This document shows positions 1 to 8,463 of a stretch of DNA of 40,642 nucleotides, piece after piece. Source of the DNA: a virus; the IMG/VR virus record IMGVR_UViG_3300017917_004653, positions 1-40,642 of that record; one strand, written 5' to 3'. Each line of letters opens with the position of its first letter. The stretch's first letter is position 1. The notes under the pieces are model-generated. The model was not told where the DNA came from. It saw only the letters and a program-made list of their open reading frames with translations, and searched no databases. Made by a program: the position numbers and the translations under genes.

Positions 1-234
1 TGATTCTATACTCAAGATAGAAACATTGACTGGTATTCCGTTTTGACAAATGCTCTTTTTTTCTGATAATATCTCTTCGGTCATTTGTTTTATACCAAAT
101 GTGAATTTTTTAGAATTAAGACCTTCAATTTTTGTTTTATTTTCGACATTATTAACAGTGTAACATACATTCTGTGAAAATACAAAAAATCGAAAAGAGA
201 AAATAAAAGCTAGCAGGAAAATAATTTTTTTCAT
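1..234 (-). CDS. secreted protein, truncated by window edge
   Basis: The gene starts at the ATG at 234-232 and runs off the left edge, leaving 78 codons. The first 20 or so residues form a signal peptide (MKKIIFLLAFIFSFRFFVFS followed by Q), typical of Bacteroidota exported proteins. The rest (FTFGIKQMTEEILSEKK and onward) resembles the style of the CsgG-like gene at 2958-3674 but is too short to assign. It is the most downstream member seen of the minus-strand envelope operon that begins at 6370, with 17 nt separating it from the next gene. Exported localisation is fairly safe; function is unknown. Confidence 0.7.
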   Translation of the reverse strand, partial: MKKIIFLLAFIFSFRFFVFSQNVCYTVNNVENKTKIEGLNSKKFTFGIKQMTEEILSEKKSICQNGIPVNVSILSIES

Positions 235-251
235 TTTTCATTTATTTATTT

Positions 252-1433
252 TTAATCGTTTATTCCGGTCTTTAACAGATAAAAATTACTTGTTCCCCCT
301 CTGAGAGGAGATGATATTATGAATGATTGAACACCCGGAATAATTGTTCTTAAATCTGTTGTATTCGAATTAATTGTTGACCACTCTGATTGTGTAAATA
401 TTCTATATGATGGATATGAGTTAGGCCAGATGGAAAATCTTCCAGATATTTTAGAAAATATGCAATATGAATCAGAAATAGAAAATATGCCGTCTCTGTT
501 TATATCCATTAAATAGTAAGTTTTAGAATTTATCGATATTCCACCCAATAAGATTTGAATTGGATATCTTGCATCAGATATTTTTGGTGTATCTATAATT
601 AGATTTTCTAATCTAATTTGAAAATCGTGAGAAGCATCATCTAGATCAGGTGCCATATTGTATTGTCCTGAAGAATTGGTTAGAAATGTTCCCTTAAGAG
701 TAAATTGACTTTCTGGAGTCGATGGACTAAATCTAACTGAGTAATTAGTTGCACCCCATAAAGATGCGTTTTTTCCGCCAACCGGGACGACTGTTGAGAA
801 TACAGAAGATATCAATCCTGCTGTAGCATTACTTCCATTACATAAAGGTTTAGAAGCATAATTAATATCTATAATATTTGTTGTTTCGTAAAGAATAAAT
901 TGAAAAGTGTGCAGGTTAGTTCTACATCCGTAATGTGGAACAGAGTTAAAAGAGATTGTCAATTTTCTATTTGGAGCCGTTCCTGAAGTTGAATAGTAAA
1001 TATTTGAAGCACCGGGTAGCAAATCTTCCCAATCTGCTAATATAGCATTTCTAGGTGAAGATGAATTTGGTATGAATGCGGCAGTATATCCCGTCGTTTG
1101 GCCTGAAGAAAATCCTATCCACCCATTAGATCCTACGTAAAACTGTGTATAAGAAACACCAAAATAGATAAATGAAAACCCAATATTAAAAGGTCCATGG
1201 GTCGCATCATCCGACGAAGGTATTACCGTTCCTGTTGAGTAACTTACTGAAACTGGATAATTAGGAAAAGTTACTTCATATGAGGCAATTCTTTTACCAT
1301 AAAGAAGAACTGGTATATCTTTTAGTCCTTGTCCGTTTGAGCCATATACAACTCCAGAATGGGTAAAAGGCTGTCCTATCGAAGAAAGATTAAAAACTAA
1401 AATTAAAATTAAAGTAGATGTCGATAATTTCAT
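252..1433 (-). CDS. secreted protein with dockerin-like C-terminal segment
   Basis: 393 residues. A signal peptide occupies about residues 1-20 (ends SSIGQ). The middle (about 60-230) has the GFSF-YFG-VGSNGWIGF pattern common in exported Bacteroidota adhesins and fibre proteins. Near residues 310-345 a calcium-loop-like DINRDGIFSISD is followed by YCIFSKISGRFSIWPNS and FTQSEW. The same combination (DVNGSKDISIAD, IFGRIAGRF, WPNS, FTSSEY) occurs in the 4448-6370 protein, so the two share a dockerin-like module. It sits one nucleotide after the gene at 1435-2958, which indicates co-transcription and probably coupled translation. Likely an exported or surface protein; partner and exact role unknown. 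Confidence 0.8.
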   Translation of the reverse strand: MKLSTSTLILILVFNLSSIGQPFTHSGVVYGSNGQGLKDIPVLLYGKRIASYEVTFPNYPVSVSYSTGTVIPSSDDATHGPFNIGFSFIYFGVSYTQFYVGSNGWIGFSSGQTTGYTAAFIPNSSSPRNAILADWEDLLPGASNIYYSTSGTAPNRKLTISFNSVPHYGCRTNLHTFQFILYETTNIIDINYASKPLCNGSNATAGLISSVFSTVVPVGGKNASLWGATNYSVRFSPSTPESQFTLKGTFLTNSSGQYNMAPDLDDASHDFQIRLENLIIDTPKISDARYPIQILLGGISINSKTYYLMDINRDGIFSISDSYCIFSKISGRFSIWPNSYPSYRIFTQSEWSTINSNTTDLRTIIPGVQSFIISSPLRGGTSNFYLLKTGIND

Positions 1434-1434
1434 A

Positions 1435-2958
1435 TTAAAGTAATATTTTTCCTCCCATTAAAATCTGGTAGTTCAATACGCTCTTTTTAAGTTCGTATAT
1501 CCCTGACATACTCACATTAAACTTAAAAGTTTTTGTGATTTTGTAATCCCAAGAGTTAAAAGGAACTAAAAGAGTACCGCTTTCCCACCATCTACCCTCA
1601 TAAAAATGAGTAAATGGAGAATATACACCTAGACATAAAATAGATCCGGATACTTTTTTTCCAACATTATATGAGAAAAATCCACCACCAACAGCTGAAA
1701 GATTATTCAAATTGGATTCACCTATTTTGGCCGTTGTGAAATTAAGACCACCCATAGCGGTTAGCTTTTTCCAATTGCCCTTAAATCTTTTAGAAGATAC
1801 TATCGTTGTCGTGTTAAAAGCATCTCTTTCTGAATTAATCATTGATGAATTTGCTGCAATCACCGTCCACTGTGATTTTGGTAAGACCCAAGCTTTATAA
1901 AAAGTTAAATTTGAAAGATTTACCTGCGTTGTGAAATTCCCCAATATTCCCCACACCCTTGTATTATTAGTGTTGGATCTGGTAAAGCTTGCTGTAATTC
2001 TATATTGATCGCTTGCACTCTGGTCCTCCGCGCTTTTGAGCAACACAATATCACCCGTTCCTATGATGGATCCGGTTTTAGATTTACTACCACCCTTGTT
2101 ATCTTCAGATCCGTTTTCTGCATTAGAAATTGAATTAGTGATTGCACTACCGAATGTCTTTGAATCCGATTTATCAGATTCTTTCTCTTCCTTCGTCTCT
2201 TGATTTGTTTTTTTCTTAATTTTAGAATCTCTTACAGATCCGCTTTTATTATTTTCTGACTTTGTTTCAACTTTCTTTTGATTCTGTTTATTTTGATTTG
2301 ATGCCTGATTCGAGTTTTTATTATCGTCGCTTTTATTGGGATCCGTATTAGAGTTATCTTTCTGATCCTTCTCATTTTCAGTATTTGTTTTAGTGTCTTC
2401 CTGATTTTTATCTTTTTCAGATTCTGACTTCTTTTCTGGTTCCTTATCAGATTTTTTATCTTCTGTTGACTGATCTGTCTTGGATTCTTTTTTGTTATCT
2501 TCTTCCTTATCTTTATTTACTTTTTCTTTACCTTCTTCTTTTGAATCCTTTTCTTTATCTTCACTGTTATTAACAGCATTACCTAAAGACGAAAAAGATG
2601 TACTTGCAGATAAAGCTTGTGTGACCGAAGTAATGTTCATGATCGTCGTAACAACATTCTGTGCTACCACCATATTCAGCTCCCTGGTAAGTACCATCCT
2701 AACCTCTTCACACGGACCGCCAGAATTCAAATCTGAAACTGAACCCAACCAAGATGAAAAATTACCATTGAAGAAATCGTTTCCTTCGAAAACTTTTATG
2801 TTGCCGTAATAATTCACAGTTATCTTATTCTGTCCAGGTGGGACTGTAATAGCTTTTGACTTCTTTGTGCACGGGTCTATGTAAGAGTATGTGTAGCCCT
2901 GTCCAACAGCTAAGTTGAAAGAAGTCACGAACACCAAGAAGAACAAAATAAATCTCAT
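1435..2958 (-). CDS. exported protein with charged linker and barrel-like C-terminus
   Basis: 507 residues. A signal peptide (about 1-19, ends AVGQ) precedes a small N-terminal domain containing SYIDPCTKKSKAITVPPGQ. Residues about 130-290 are an extremely low-complexity K/E/D/S/N/Q tract. The last 190 residues are rich in alternating hydrophobic and polar residues and end in YQILMGGKILL, which suggests an outer-membrane beta-barrel or beta-sandwich. The start overlaps the stop of the CsgG-like gene (TAATG), so the two are translationally coupled. With the neighbours it may form a phage-encoded envelope or secretion complex. That role is inferred from context only; no family was recognised. 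Confidence 0.75.
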   Translation of the reverse strand: MRFILFFLVFVTSFNLAVGQGYTYSYIDPCTKKSKAITVPPGQNKITVNYYGNIKVFEGNDFFNGNFSSWLGSVSDLNSGGPCEEVRMVLTRELNMVVAQNVVTTIMNITSVTQALSASTSFSSLGNAVNNSEDKEKDSKEEGKEKVNKDKEEDNKKESKTDQSTEDKKSDKEPEKKSESEKDKNQEDTKTNTENEKDQKDNSNTDPNKSDDNKNSNQASNQNKQNQKKVETKSENNKSGSVRDSKIKKKTNQETKEEKESDKSDSKTFGSAITNSISNAENGSEDNKGGSKSKTGSIIGTGDIVLLKSAEDQSASDQYRITASFTRSNTNNTRVWGILGNFTTQVNLSNLTFYKAWVLPKSQWTVIAANSSMINSERDAFNTTTIVSSKRFKGNWKKLTAMGGLNFTTAKIGESNLNNLSAVGGGFFSYNVGKKVSGSILCLGVYSPFTHFYEGRWWESGTLLVPFNSWDYKITKTFKFNVSMSGIYELKKSVLNYQILMGGKILL

Positions 2959-3674
2959 TATTGCCTAAAAATACCTTTTTTAATCATTTTTGAAATTATT
3001 CTAGAAGATGCAGTTTCTAAAGCTTTTTTGGTTGAAATACCTATTGTGGATTGGTTAAACTTAACCTCGTCTATGCCGTCAAGTAATGAAGCTTTTTTTA
3101 CGGTCATAGATTCTCCACTACCGGATCCTGTGAATATTTCACCAGTTTCTGAATCCACGAATCTAACTTGAAGTCCTAAAGTTGTTTTCTGTTTTACCTC
3201 AACTCCTTTGGAAGTAATTTCCTCTTCTTCAGAGATAGAAAAATCATAAACTTCTATATACACAAAATATTTGGCGAGTATAATGTTACCTTTAACTTTG
3301 ACTTTATTTTCACTAACTCCAGCATCAGAAGCCTTTTGTTGTTTAATCATTCTCTGTTTAATTTCTTCCTTATCCTCGGTGAATTTGAATCGATCGGTCA
3401 TTTCAAGAAATTCTAATACGATATTGGTTACACCTAAACCAACTCTTTTATCTTTCAATTCAGGAAACATTGAGTAAACCTCATCATTAATACCAATCTG
3501 TAGAATCTGGATCGGTATAACGATTGTATCGGTGTAATCTGAGACGACTGATATAGACTGTTTCTTTTCGAATTCTGCCTGATATGTTTCAGTTTTGGTT
3601 GAACCTATAACCTGTCCATTAGCTAGATTTACGTACAGCCCAGTAGCCAATAATAAAAACATTAATTTTTTCAT
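2958..3674 (-). CDS. CsgG-like outer-membrane/periplasmic protein
   Basis: 238 residues with a signal peptide (MKKLMFLLLATGLYVNLANG then Q). The body matches the CsgG/curli-transport pattern as I recognise it: a first strand with IVIPIQILQIG, a helix with ELKDKRVGLGVTNIVLEFL, a strand TTLGLQVRFVDSETGEIFTGSGSG, and a C-terminal helix STKKALETASSRIISKMIKKG. In the known family CsgG forms an oligomeric outer-membrane secretion channel; small CsgG-like proteins without the channel also exist, and I cannot tell which this is. There is no lipobox cysteine after the signal peptide, unlike E. coli CsgG. It is in the envelope operon and overlaps the start of the 1435-2958 gene. Confidence 0.65.
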   Translation of the reverse strand: MKKLMFLLLATGLYVNLANGQVIGSTKTETYQAEFEKKQSISVVSDYTDTIVIPIQILQIGINDEVYSMFPELKDKRVGLGVTNIVLEFLEMTDRFKFTEDKEEIKQRMIKQQKASDAGVSENKVKVKGNIILAKYFVYIEVYDFSISEEEEITSKGVEVKQKTTLGLQVRFVDSETGEIFTGSGSGESMTVKKASLLDGIDEVKFNQSTIGISTKKALETASSRIISKMIKKGIFRQ

Positions 3675-3714
3675 ATTGTTGAATTTTATTTAAAGAAAGC
3701 CGGTTTGATTTTAA

Positions 3715-4047
3715 TTACCAGCTTTCTTCCTCTTTCTTAACAGGTTTTTCAGGTTGTGAAGCCGCAGGCTTTTCGATAACTCTTTCCTTTATTATTGTGG
3801 TTGGAGTATTTTCTACCTTTTGCTTATTTTCCTGATTTTGCTGTACGTTAATAGTAATAGGTGCAGGAGCAGGTGCAACTTGTTCAGTTTTAGTTTCTTC
3901 TTTTTCGTTAGAATTTCCACCGAAAATTTGAACACCTATCCATGTTCCACCACCAGCAACTAATGTCGATAATGTACCTATGATGGTTTTTTTCAAACCA
4001 TTCCAAGTACCATCGTTGGTTTCTGTAGCATTTGTTTCTTCTGACAT
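3715..4047 (-). CDS. small single-pass membrane protein
   Basis: 110 residues. The acidic N-terminus (about 25 residues) is followed by one transmembrane segment (about 20-45, TIIGTLSTLVAGGGTWIGVQ). A Pro/Lys/Glu/Gln tail follows (APAPAPITI, VIEKPAASQPEKPVKKEEE). A short cytoplasmic end, one membrane helix and an extended charged tail resemble phage lysis accessory proteins or membrane-anchored adaptors, but no family was recognised. It lies 18 nt after the holin-like gene 4066-4428 and before the CsgG-like gene in the same operon. Confidence 0.7.
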   Translation of the reverse strand: MSEETNATETNDGTWNGLKKTIIGTLSTLVAGGGTWIGVQIFGGNSNEKEETKTEQVAPAPAPITINVQQNQENKQKVENTPTTIIKERVIEKPAASQPEKPVKKEEESW

Positions 4048-4065
4048 AACTTTGTTTTTTTATTT

Positions 4066-4428
4066 TTATTCCATTGAAGAATTAGAGGTAATGTTAGAAA
4101 GACTTTGTCCATCTTCTTCGTCAACTTTTTGAATGAGCATCTTGTCTCTGTCTTCTGAGTTAAACCAATAGTCAACAACCTTGTTAAGATTACCAACAAA
4201 AGCGCCAAAAAGAATTAATAACATTTCTTTCCAGTTTTCTTGAATGTTTACATCAAAGAATACTGCCATGTTAATTCCGAAGATGATGAAAAAGAATAGA
4301 AATAATACAATTCCTGTAATCTTCCATCTGTTAGCTTGCATTTGTTGAAGCATAAAATAAAATCTATTTTTATCTTCAACTTTGACATAAGGTGTTGTAC
4401 CTGTTAAAAGTTCTTTTAATTTTGTCAT
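4066..4428 (-). CDS. holin-like two-helix membrane protein
   Basis: 120 residues with two predicted membrane helices: about 36-57 (ITGIVLFLFFFIIFGINMAVF) and about 66-85 (MLLILFGAFVGNLNKVV). A charged C-terminus begins DYWFNSEDRDKMLIQK. The second helix followed by VVDYWFNSE-RDK is typical of small phage membrane proteins often annotated as holins. A lysis-timing role is possible but is based on topology and size only. A second reading frame of 71 codons overlaps it and is a shadow. It belongs to the same minus-strand operon. Confidence 0.65.
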   Translation of the reverse strand: MTKLKELLTGTTPYVKVEDKNRFYFMLQQMQANRWKITGIVLFLFFFIIFGINMAVFFDVNIQENWKEMLLILFGAFVGNLNKVVDYWFNSEDRDKMLIQKVDEEDGQSLSNITSNSSME

Positions 4429-4447
4429 GTTTGTTTTGTTTTTTTTT

Positions 4448-6370
4448 TTAATTTAGCCTAAGAATTCTTTTTGCTATAATTTGATTCTTTGGACTATCTG
4501 TTATTAATACAGCAGTGTAAGTTCCAATTCCCAAGTTCCCTAAATCTACAGTATAGCTATATTTTCCAGTAGGAAAATTATCAGTCAATACGTCAATACA
4601 TTTTTTTCCGTTTAAATCATAAACCCCTAGATTAGCATTAACGTTTTCTGAAACCTTAAAAGAAATTGTTAATATACCATCAGTTGGATTTGGGTAGATG
4701 ATCATGGAATTTTCTTCTATTTCTAAAATTCCTCCGGAAACCTTGAATACCTGAATTCTTCCGTCCGTAGGGGTAATACCAAAATCTTTTGAAATTTGGT
4801 TTCCTGCAGCCTTTCTAGTTACCCAAAGAGGACTGATTCCCCAATTGTCTTTAGGTTTCTTAGCTAAAAATTTGAGAATAAAAGCAGTTTCACCGTCTTT
4901 TAAAAGATTGTCTCTTCCTGTATTATCATATCCTCCCCAATCTATAATGTTGTCTGATGGATTTAAATATGTGATCCATTTGGTTACAGATTCTTTATTC
5001 TCTATTCCCTTGAATTCAAGGATACTTGGATCGTATCTCAATCCAAATTGCATAGATGCCAGAAGATTTTCTCCGCATAAAACTTTCACTGGTACATTAA
5101 AAAGATTTCCCTCTTGTATAGTGTGTAAAGTTGGGAGATTTAATTCGATATAATCTACATCATTATCAAATTCGTATGTTTGATCTATAATATAATTTGG
5201 TGCATTTGATGGATTAAGGATTTCAATCGGGACCAATCTGGCCATGTGATATCCTGTTCCATTAGCATCACCAATTCCTAGAACATAAAACTGAACTGAG
5301 TCTGGAGTTCCTGGTAAAATATTATAATCTAAAACTGTTACTCCTGTAATAGTCGAACTTAAATTAACACTAGATGATGAAATTGTATTATACTCGGAAG
5401 AAGTGAAAAATTTAACATCATTTACAGAATTAGGCCAAGCAGTAAATCTTCCAGCTATTCTACCGAAAATAGAATACACGTCAGCGATCGAAATGTCTTT
5501 AGATCCATTAACATCTGATGAGTAGAAATCAAATCCTGATGGGATAGCATTACCTAAAACAAAATCGTTGACTCTGTGAGCATCAGCAGTTGTGACAATA
5601 TTTCCATAATTTAAAGTGTCTCCTTGAACGTGTATTCTAACGTCATAGTAAGAAGTGTCTATGGAATTATTGAAAGAAAATTTACCCAAGTTGTTAGTAG
5701 TAACAACCGAAACGTTGGTCCACACCGAAGAAAGCTTTGATTTTCTTTGAAGAGCAACTGTTAAGTTTTTAGATGGGGTTCCAGTCACGTTTGTAAATGT
5801 CCCTTTAAATTTAAAGCCTATTGAATTAATCTTACCACCCCAGTTGTGAAGTGTTAAGGTTTTATCCATACCGTTTATGTCTGAAGCTTTGCTACTAAAA
5901 GCGGTAACTCCAGTAATTGACATGTTAGATATTAAGTTTTCGAAGTCCCAAAAATTGTTTGAATGATAAAGCTTTAAATTAAACAATTTTCCATTAGGAA
6001 CACTAAAGCTTGAAGATGATCCGGTATAAACTAAAGTTATTGTAATGCTTCCTTCCGCAGTATCAGCTTTATATCTTAAATCCTGAGGAAACGATGTGTT
6101 AAGAGATGTTACGACGGGGATAGATCCAGAAAAAGATTTTTTGTCGTACCATACTTTAAATTGGACACCGGTTATGGTATCAGAAGAGGCATTAGAGAAA
6201 CACATTGGTATTTCAGTAACACCCGAAACTATTGTTCCAGAAACATAATTAGAATCAAACATGACGTATACGCCATTGCCTGATGGTGTAGGAGGGCAAT
6301 TTTGGGCTTGTAGTCCATTCGTGAGAGCAAAGAACAACAGCCCAAATGCCAGGTAGAGTGCATTTTTCAT
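4448..6370 (-). CDS. secreted protein with type IX secretion sorting domain
   Basis: 640 residues and first gene of the envelope operon. The signal peptide ends ...ALTNGLQAQ. A cohesin-like beta domain is visible at about 25-170 (CFSNASSDTITGVQFKVWYDKKSF) and again near 405-520 (FNVPVKVLCGENLLASMQFGL, FILKFLAKK). Between them is a dockerin-like segment (DVNGSKDISIAD, IFGRIAGRFTAWPNS). The last 80 residues (MIIYPNPTDGILTISF, LGVYDLNGKK, GTYTAVLITD, IIAKRILRLN) are a textbook type A C-terminal sorting domain of the type IX secretion system, a pathway known only in Bacteroidota. The product should be exported through the host T9SS and anchored or released at the cell surface. A GGAATATATAA late-promoter-like site lies 30-40 nt upstream. 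Confidence 0.85.
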   Translation of the reverse strand: MKNALYLAFGLLFFALTNGLQAQNCPPTPSGNGVYVMFDSNYVSGTIVSGVTEIPMCFSNASSDTITGVQFKVWYDKKSFSGSIPVVTSLNTSFPQDLRYKADTAEGSITITLVYTGSSSSFSVPNGKLFNLKLYHSNNFWDFENLISNMSITGVTAFSSKASDINGMDKTLTLHNWGGKINSIGFKFKGTFTNVTGTPSKNLTVALQRKSKLSSVWTNVSVVTTNNLGKFSFNNSIDTSYYDVRIHVQGDTLNYGNIVTTADAHRVNDFVLGNAIPSGFDFYSSDVNGSKDISIADVYSIFGRIAGRFTAWPNSVNDVKFFTSSEYNTISSSSVNLSSTITGVTVLDYNILPGTPDSVQFYVLGIGDANGTGYHMARLVPIEILNPSNAPNYIIDQTYEFDNDVDYIELNLPTLHTIQEGNLFNVPVKVLCGENLLASMQFGLRYDPSILEFKGIENKESVTKWITYLNPSDNIIDWGGYDNTGRDNLLKDGETAFILKFLAKKPKDNWGISPLWVTRKAAGNQISKDFGITPTDGRIQVFKVSGGILEIEENSMIIYPNPTDGILTISFKVSENVNANLGVYDLNGKKCIDVLTDNFPTGKYSYTVDLGNLGIGTYTAVLITDSPKNQIIAKRILRLN

Positions 6371-6400
6371 AGGGTTTGTTTTGATTTTTTTGGTTCATTA

Positions 6401-6411
6401 TTATATATTCC
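6401..6411 (-). promoter_or_regulatory. late-promoter-like site (GGAATATATAA)
   Basis: An A/T box preceded by GG, 31-41 nt upstream of the ATG at 6370. It resembles the GGATATATA motif found before many other genes in the window. Recognition as a late promoter is inferred by repetition and by similarity to the T4 late box TATAAATA. Confidence 0.4.
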
Positions 6412-6477
6412 AGGGTAAGGTAGAATTTAAGTGGTGTGTGGAAAAAAATTTAAAATCGACATCGAATATCTATAAAT

Positions 6478-6488
6478 TGGATATATAG
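6478..6488 (+). promoter_or_regulatory. late-promoter-like site (GGATATATA)
   Basis: Exact GGATATATAG, about 32 nt upstream of the ATG at 6521 of a gene with a capsid-targeting start. Confidence 0.5.
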
Positions 6489-6520
6489 AAAATAAACGTT
6501 CAAATTAGAAGCCAACTCAT

Positions 6521-7675
6521 ATGACTATTTTCAATTTCACAGATTTTCTTAACGAGATGTTTTATTCTAAAGCATATCGTGAGATGACGCAGGTATATCC
6601 CGACCAACAGAAAAGATCAGAATCAAAGTCTGTGATTGAGCCCAAGACAATATCGCCCGAAGGATGGGGACAGTTATTTCTTCTTAATGAGGATGGCGTG
6701 ATATTAAACGCTGCTTCGAAACAAAAGATCGAGATTAAGGAAATATTGGATGGATTCTTACACCATAATAAAAATTTGGTTGACAGTGTTCCCAAAATTC
6801 TAAGCAAGACCTTAAATTTAATTTCGAACAACGAAACTATTTTAAACTTTAACCCAAAAAATTATGGAGATTATGAGTTTTACATATTGGATCTAGGAAA
6901 AATTGAAATGTACAACGGAAAATTTAATCTCTATCCAGTTTTTGTTCCTAATGAATTACAGAGACAAAGATTCAGAGGTGGACATTTATACGCAGTTGCA
7001 CAAAAAGGTTTATTCGAACCACAACTTTTTAGCTTTTTTTATTCGGACGATCCTGATAAAATCTCACCGAACTATTTAGCAGATCAGGCACTATTTTATC
7101 TAAAAAAATCTAAAGGTGTAAAAGTTGATCAAAAGGATTTTTTGGATAATTATACAATAGTTTACCCATATGGGAAGGATTACACTGTAGTTTTGGACTT
7201 TACTAAGCCAAATATAGAATCTATTCTTAACGATGTAAAAAATCAGGTTAATAAATCAGAGAACTCTGTAGAAATAGAAGATGTAGAAATTAGTGGAATA
7301 CCAACGGCAGAAAAAAGATCTTCTCAGATTTCTATAAGGCCTGGTAAAAAGATAGGTTTAATTGTACCATTTATTTCCAAAACCGAATTTACAATGGTTT
7401 CAATCAAAGAAATTTTGAATTTAAAAGAAATTCAAAATGCTTTAAAGTTTAGAGGTGGACTAGGTGAAATTGAAAGCGTAAATATCTCTTGGATCTTAGA
7501 AGAAGGACAACAATCAAAAGTAGTTAAATCTTCTTTAAAGAGAGGGACAAAAATCAAATGGAAATCTAAAGGTGGGGGTTTAAAAGAAGGAAAAATAACT
7601 TCTACTGGATCTTTTATTACTCCAGACGTCAATCTAATAACCTCTGGAGTAGTTCCAGTTAGAATTGACGTTTAG
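6521..7675 (+). CDS. putative head-packaged protein with capsid-targeting start
   Basis: 384 residues; no known family recognised. The N-terminus MTIFNFTDFLNEMFYSKAY fits the hydrophobic-x-x-F-x-x-F-L-x-E pattern of T4 capsid-targeting peptides, with FLNE as a possible prohead-protease site. The protein is soluble, with a conserved-looking first half (GWGQLFLLNEDGVILNA, YDDPDKISPNYLADQALFY-like) and a basic, Gly-rich C-terminal domain (ILEEGQQSKVVKSSLKRGTKIKWKSKGG). It is the only plus-strand gene in the first 27 kb. Its stop codon abuts the 3' end of a convergent tRNA-Glu (7676). A late-type promoter site precedes it. Packaging into the head is inferred from the N-terminus only. Confidence 0.75.
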   Translation: MTIFNFTDFLNEMFYSKAYREMTQVYPDQQKRSESKSVIEPKTISPEGWGQLFLLNEDGVILNAASKQKIEIKEILDGFLHHNKNLVDSVPKILSKTLNLISNNETILNFNPKNYGDYEFYILDLGKIEMYNGKFNLYPVFVPNELQRQRFRGGHLYAVAQKGLFEPQLFSFFYSDDPDKISPNYLADQALFYLKKSKGVKVDQKDFLDNYTIVYPYGKDYTVVLDFTKPNIESILNDVKNQVNKSENSVEIEDVEISGIPTAEKRSSQISIRPGKKIGLIVPFISKTEFTMVSIKEILNLKEIQNALKFRGGLGEIESVNISWILEEGQQSKVVKSSLKRGTKIKWKSKGGGLKEGKITSTGSFITPDVNLITSGVVPVRIDV

Positions 7676-7747
7676 TAGCCCGTAGGGGAGTCGAACCCCT
7701 CTTTTCAGAATGAAAATCTGACGAACTAACCGATATTCGAACGGGCC
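7676..7747 (-). tRNA. tRNA-Glu(UUC)
   Basis: The acceptor GGCCCGT pairs with ACGGGCT, discriminator A. The anticodon stem TCAGA/TCTGA carries loop TTTTCAT (anticodon TTC). The T-arm is GGGG-TTCGACT-CCCC. CCA is not encoded. It is the last tRNA of the array that starts near 9112. Confidence 0.9.
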
Positions 7748-7749
7748 AA

Positions 7750-8022
7750 GTTTCGCTTAGTGAGATTTGCTAAGCTAGATTTTAACGGGTTTCTCTTGCT
7801 GTTTCGAGAACCATTACTTTCATTAGTGTCTTACCACATAAAAACCTGTCAAGCTACTGAGAGGCTCTGCTACCTGCCTTTATCCTCAGTTCCAGTATTT
7901 TAATGATACTGACCCATACCTACCTAAGAGATAGGAGCCCTTCAATATCAATTTCGGTTACCACCTGGACATTAACCGTGACCTTTTATCGTAGTCAAAA
8001 CGAAGCGAGTATCCCTTACTCG
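7750..8022 (-). ncRNA. structured RNA spacer between tRNA-Asp and tRNA-Glu
   Basis: This stretch of about 275 nt has no plausible gene but many perfect hairpins: CGAGTA/TACTCG (8006-8022), AGTAT/ATACT (7894-7910), CTGAG/CTCAG (7857-7889, with a GGC/GCC inner stem) and GCTTAG/CTAAGC (7755-7775). TTCTC/GAGAA and GGTTA/TAACC also pair. Such a density suggests a folded RNA co-transcribed with the flanking tRNAs. Family unknown. Confidence 0.5.
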
Positions 8023-8025
8023 TTG

Positions 8026-8099
8026 CGGTCGGGACGGGACTCGAACCCGCGACCTCCTGCGTGACAGGCAGGCATTCTAACCAGCTGAACTACCCGACC
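8026..8099 (-). tRNA. tRNA-Asp(GUC)
   Basis: The acceptor GGTCGGG pairs with CCCGACC, discriminator G. The anticodon stem CCTGC/GCAGG carries loop CTGTCAC. The T-arm is GCGGG-TTCGAGT-CCCGT. CCA is not encoded. Confidence 0.93.
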
Positions 8100-8102
8100 A
8101 AA

Positions 8103-8317
8103 TTCCTCCGGCGTACCCTTTCGGTTACGGAGGCAGATTACGTTGCTTTCGCAAGAGGCTTGATCTGGCCCAAGTGGGTTAAGATAACTCCGGAGTACCC
8201 GTCTCGCTCCGATCTTAACAGCTTACCTGAGTTTTACTGGATCCAGGCTGAGGGTGATGAACTCTTGAGTCCTGCAGGGATTGTCGACATCCACCACAGG
8301 AGAGAACCGTTATCTTA
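8103..8317 (-). ncRNA. structured RNA spacer closed by a 9-bp helix
   Basis: A 9-nt segment at 8309-8317 is fully complementary to 8180-8188 (TAAGATAAC with GTTATCTTA). Inside are TCCTG/CAGGA, GGAT/ATCC, GAGTT/AACTC and CGGAG/CTCCG (8189-8212) stems. Outside is a CTCCG/CGGAG hairpin at 8106-8132 with a GAAA-capped inner stem. A plus-strand open frame exists but has no independent start. It is best read as a folded RNA in the tRNA transcript. Function unknown. Confidence 0.5.
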
Positions 8318-8318
8318 G

Positions 8319-8413
8319 CTGACTAAGAAGGATTCGAACCTTAATCTCCCGGCCCTGATTTCAGCTGTGAGGCTTACTTTCCGGGGCCAGTGTGCGCCTT
8401 TACACCATAGCCA
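8319..8413 (-). tRNA. tRNA-like gene with expanded anticodon loop (possibly Phe)
   Basis: The acceptor TGGCTAT pairs with TTAGTCA (6 of 7). The D-stem is GTGT/ACAC and the T-arm is AAGG-TTCGAAT-CCTT. The anticodon stem GGCCC/GGGCC encloses 28 nt instead of 7; the loop contains CTGAAAT, which reads as a Phe (GAA) anticodon loop. At 95 nt it is about 21 nt too long for class I. It could be a tRNA with a small intron, a non-decoding mimic or a decaying gene. Confidence 0.4.
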
Positions 8414-8463
8414 ATCGAACGTTTCGAACCGTTCAGTCTCAGGGTAATTAATCCTAAGATTTG

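Noticed and set aside
8100-8318. A plus-strand open frame of about 70 codons between tRNA genes
   Set aside because: Its only start lies inside tRNA-Asp, it runs against all neighbours, and the same DNA forms a dense set of perfect hairpins, so a folded RNA explains it better.
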